This document shows, in pieces, positions 6,668-7,328 of a DNA stretch of 7,328 nucleotides. The position numbers and the translations under genes were made by a program. The notes beneath the pieces were generated by a model. The model saw only the letters and a list, made by a program, of their open reading frames with translations, searched no databases and was not told where the DNA came from. The stretch comes from Prevotellaceae bacterium (lineage in GTDB: Bacteria > Bacteroidota > Bacteroidia > Bacteroidales > Bacteroidaceae), in contig JAJPYW010000284.1 in NCBI GenBank assembly GCA_021204715.1, positions 1 to 7,328 on the forward strand, in the 5' to 3' direction. Numbering within the stretch: the first letter of the stretch is position 1; every line of letters starts with the position of its first letter.

Positions 6668-7261
6668 ATGTTGGATAACTTGAAAGGATACCAAGTGATA
6701 TTAGCCTCGAACTCGCCGCGCCGCAAGGAGCTGCTGGCAGGATTGGGCATTGCCTACGAAGTGCGCACGCTGACCGATGTGGACGAGTCCTATCCCGATA
6801 CGCTGCAAGGAGCTGACATACCTTTATATATATCGCGCGAGAAGGCGAACGCTTACCGCGCGTTGCTCAAGCCCGGCGAACTGATGATTACCGCCGATAC
6901 CATTGTGTGGTTGGATGGCCGTGTGCTGGGCAAGCCGCACGACCGTGAGGAAGCCATGCAAATGTTGCGTGCCCTTTCCGGCCGCACGCACGAAGTGTTT
7001 ACAGGCGTAAGCCTCACCACGACCGCATGGCAACGCAGCTTCACGGCAGAGACGGCGGTAACATTCGCCACGCTCACAGAAGAGGAGATTGCTTGGTATG
7101 TAGACCGCTTCAGGCCGCTCGACAAAGCGGGTGCCTACGGTGTGCAAGAGTGGATTGGCTTCATCGGCGTGACGCACATCTCGGGGAGTTATTACAACAT
7201 CATGGGGCTGCCGGTGCAAAGGCTCTACAAGGAGTTGCAGGGGGTGCCTCCGTATATATAA
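6668..7261 (+). CDS. maf: Maf family nucleoside triphosphate pyrophosphatase
   Basis: A 197-residue Maf/HAM1-fold pyrophosphatase, probably the dTTP/UTP-type (YhdE subgroup) enzyme that hydrolyses canonical or modified pyrimidine nucleotides to the monophosphate plus pyrophosphate in the cytosol. ILASNSPRRKELL (11-23) is the N-terminal nucleotide-phosphate loop. ITADTIV (74-80) holds the family's catalytic aspartate (D77), LGKP (87-90) and SGRTHEVFTGV (104-114) are the substrate-binding segments, and DKAGAYGVQ (152-160) and GSYYNIMGLPV (173-183) complete the site. Every family motif I know is present. The last six residues (GVPPYI) go beyond the usual end near LYKEL and are encoded by a short repeated element that recurs downstream. 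It is the last gene visible in the row. Confidence 0.92.
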   Translation: MLDNLKGYQVILASNSPRRKELLAGLGIAYEVRTLTDVDESYPDTLQGADIPLYISREKANAYRALLKPGELMITADTIVWLDGRVLGKPHDREEAMQMLRALSGRTHEVFTGVSLTTTAWQRSFTAETAVTFATLTEEEIAWYVDRFRPLDKAGAYGVQEWIGFIGVTHISGSYYNIMGLPVQRLYKELQGVPPYI

Positions 7262-7328
7262 TCTATGACAGGGTTGCCCTGTGACATTTACGGGTGCCTT
7301 TGTATATATATAATAAGGTATATATAAT
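7242..7328. repeat. Short direct repeats at the maf 3' end
   Basis: GGGTGCCTCCGTATATATAA at 7242-7261 forms the end of maf. It recurs as GGGTGCCTTTGTATATATAT and a following AAT at 7292-7314, 50 bp downstream. A partial copy, GGTATATATAAT, ends the window at 7317-7328. The element may continue beyond the window. Its TA-rich part resembles promoter or terminator sequence, but no function is evident. Confidence 0.7.
7268..7282 (+). other. Small hairpin downstream of maf
   Basis: ACAGGG-TTG-CCCTGT is a perfect 6-bp inverted repeat with a 3-base loop, 6 bp after the maf stop. No U-rich tract follows directly, so it is at best a weak terminator or an mRNA 3'-end structure. Confidence 0.35.

Noticed and set aside
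6037..6750. Minus-strand 237-residue open frame across kdsC
   Set aside because: kdsC on the plus strand has every catalytic HAD motif. The antisense frame spans two genes and has no recognisable domain.
7268..7282. Hairpin after maf as a strong intrinsic terminator
   Set aside because: The stem is only 6 bp and no T-tract follows it directly, so I list it only as a small hairpin.

Overview
The window looks like a piece of a Bacteroidota chromosome, most likely order Bacteroidales. Three lines of evidence point there. Several intergenic stretches carry the Bacteroides-type -7 promoter element TAnnTTTG. Shine-Dalgarno sequences are weak or absent. The right-hand genes (an FMN nitroreductase, a Rossmann/DUF2520 protein, a KdsC-type phosphatase and a Maf protein) are families I know as common in that order. 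I cannot assign genus or species from sequence alone.

Layout. Bases 1-227 hold about ten copies of a 23-bp tandem repeat whose units contain, and are joined by, small inverted repeats. After a non-coding stretch with one good promoter comes a short HicB-like antitoxin gene that seems to have lost its C-terminal DNA-binding half and has no hicA partner in view. Next is a two-gene type II restriction-modification operon: a Dam-like D12-class adenine methyltransferase overlapping an AlwI-family endonuclease by 13 bp. This left half is AT-richer (sampled lines about 38-48% GC). The endonuclease gene ends 12 bp from the 3' end of a convergent FemAB/GNAT-like acyltransferase gene, where base composition rises sharply (sampled lines 55-65% GC). 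This suggests the left half is an acquired defence segment set against older chromosomal genes.

The right half has the acyltransferase on the minus strand. A divergent promoter region separates it from a tightly spaced plus-strand gene row: nitroreductase, DUF2520 Rossmann protein, KdsC phosphatase, Maf nucleotide pyrophosphatase, with gaps of 22, 25 and 19 bp. KdsC makes Kdo for lipopolysaccharide, Maf removes non-canonical or excess nucleotides, and the DUF2520 protein has no firm function. The 3' end of maf lies in a short repeated element that recurs downstream of the gene.

The observation most worth checking is that GATC occurs only three times in the whole window (about 28 expected), and not once in the right-hand 4.3 kb. 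The same window encodes a Dam-like methyltransferase and an endonuclease of a family whose prototype recognises GGATC. I did not find a wholly new system. The unusual points are this GATC depletion, the repeat array, the single methyltransferase for a presumably asymmetric restriction site, and the truncated HicB.
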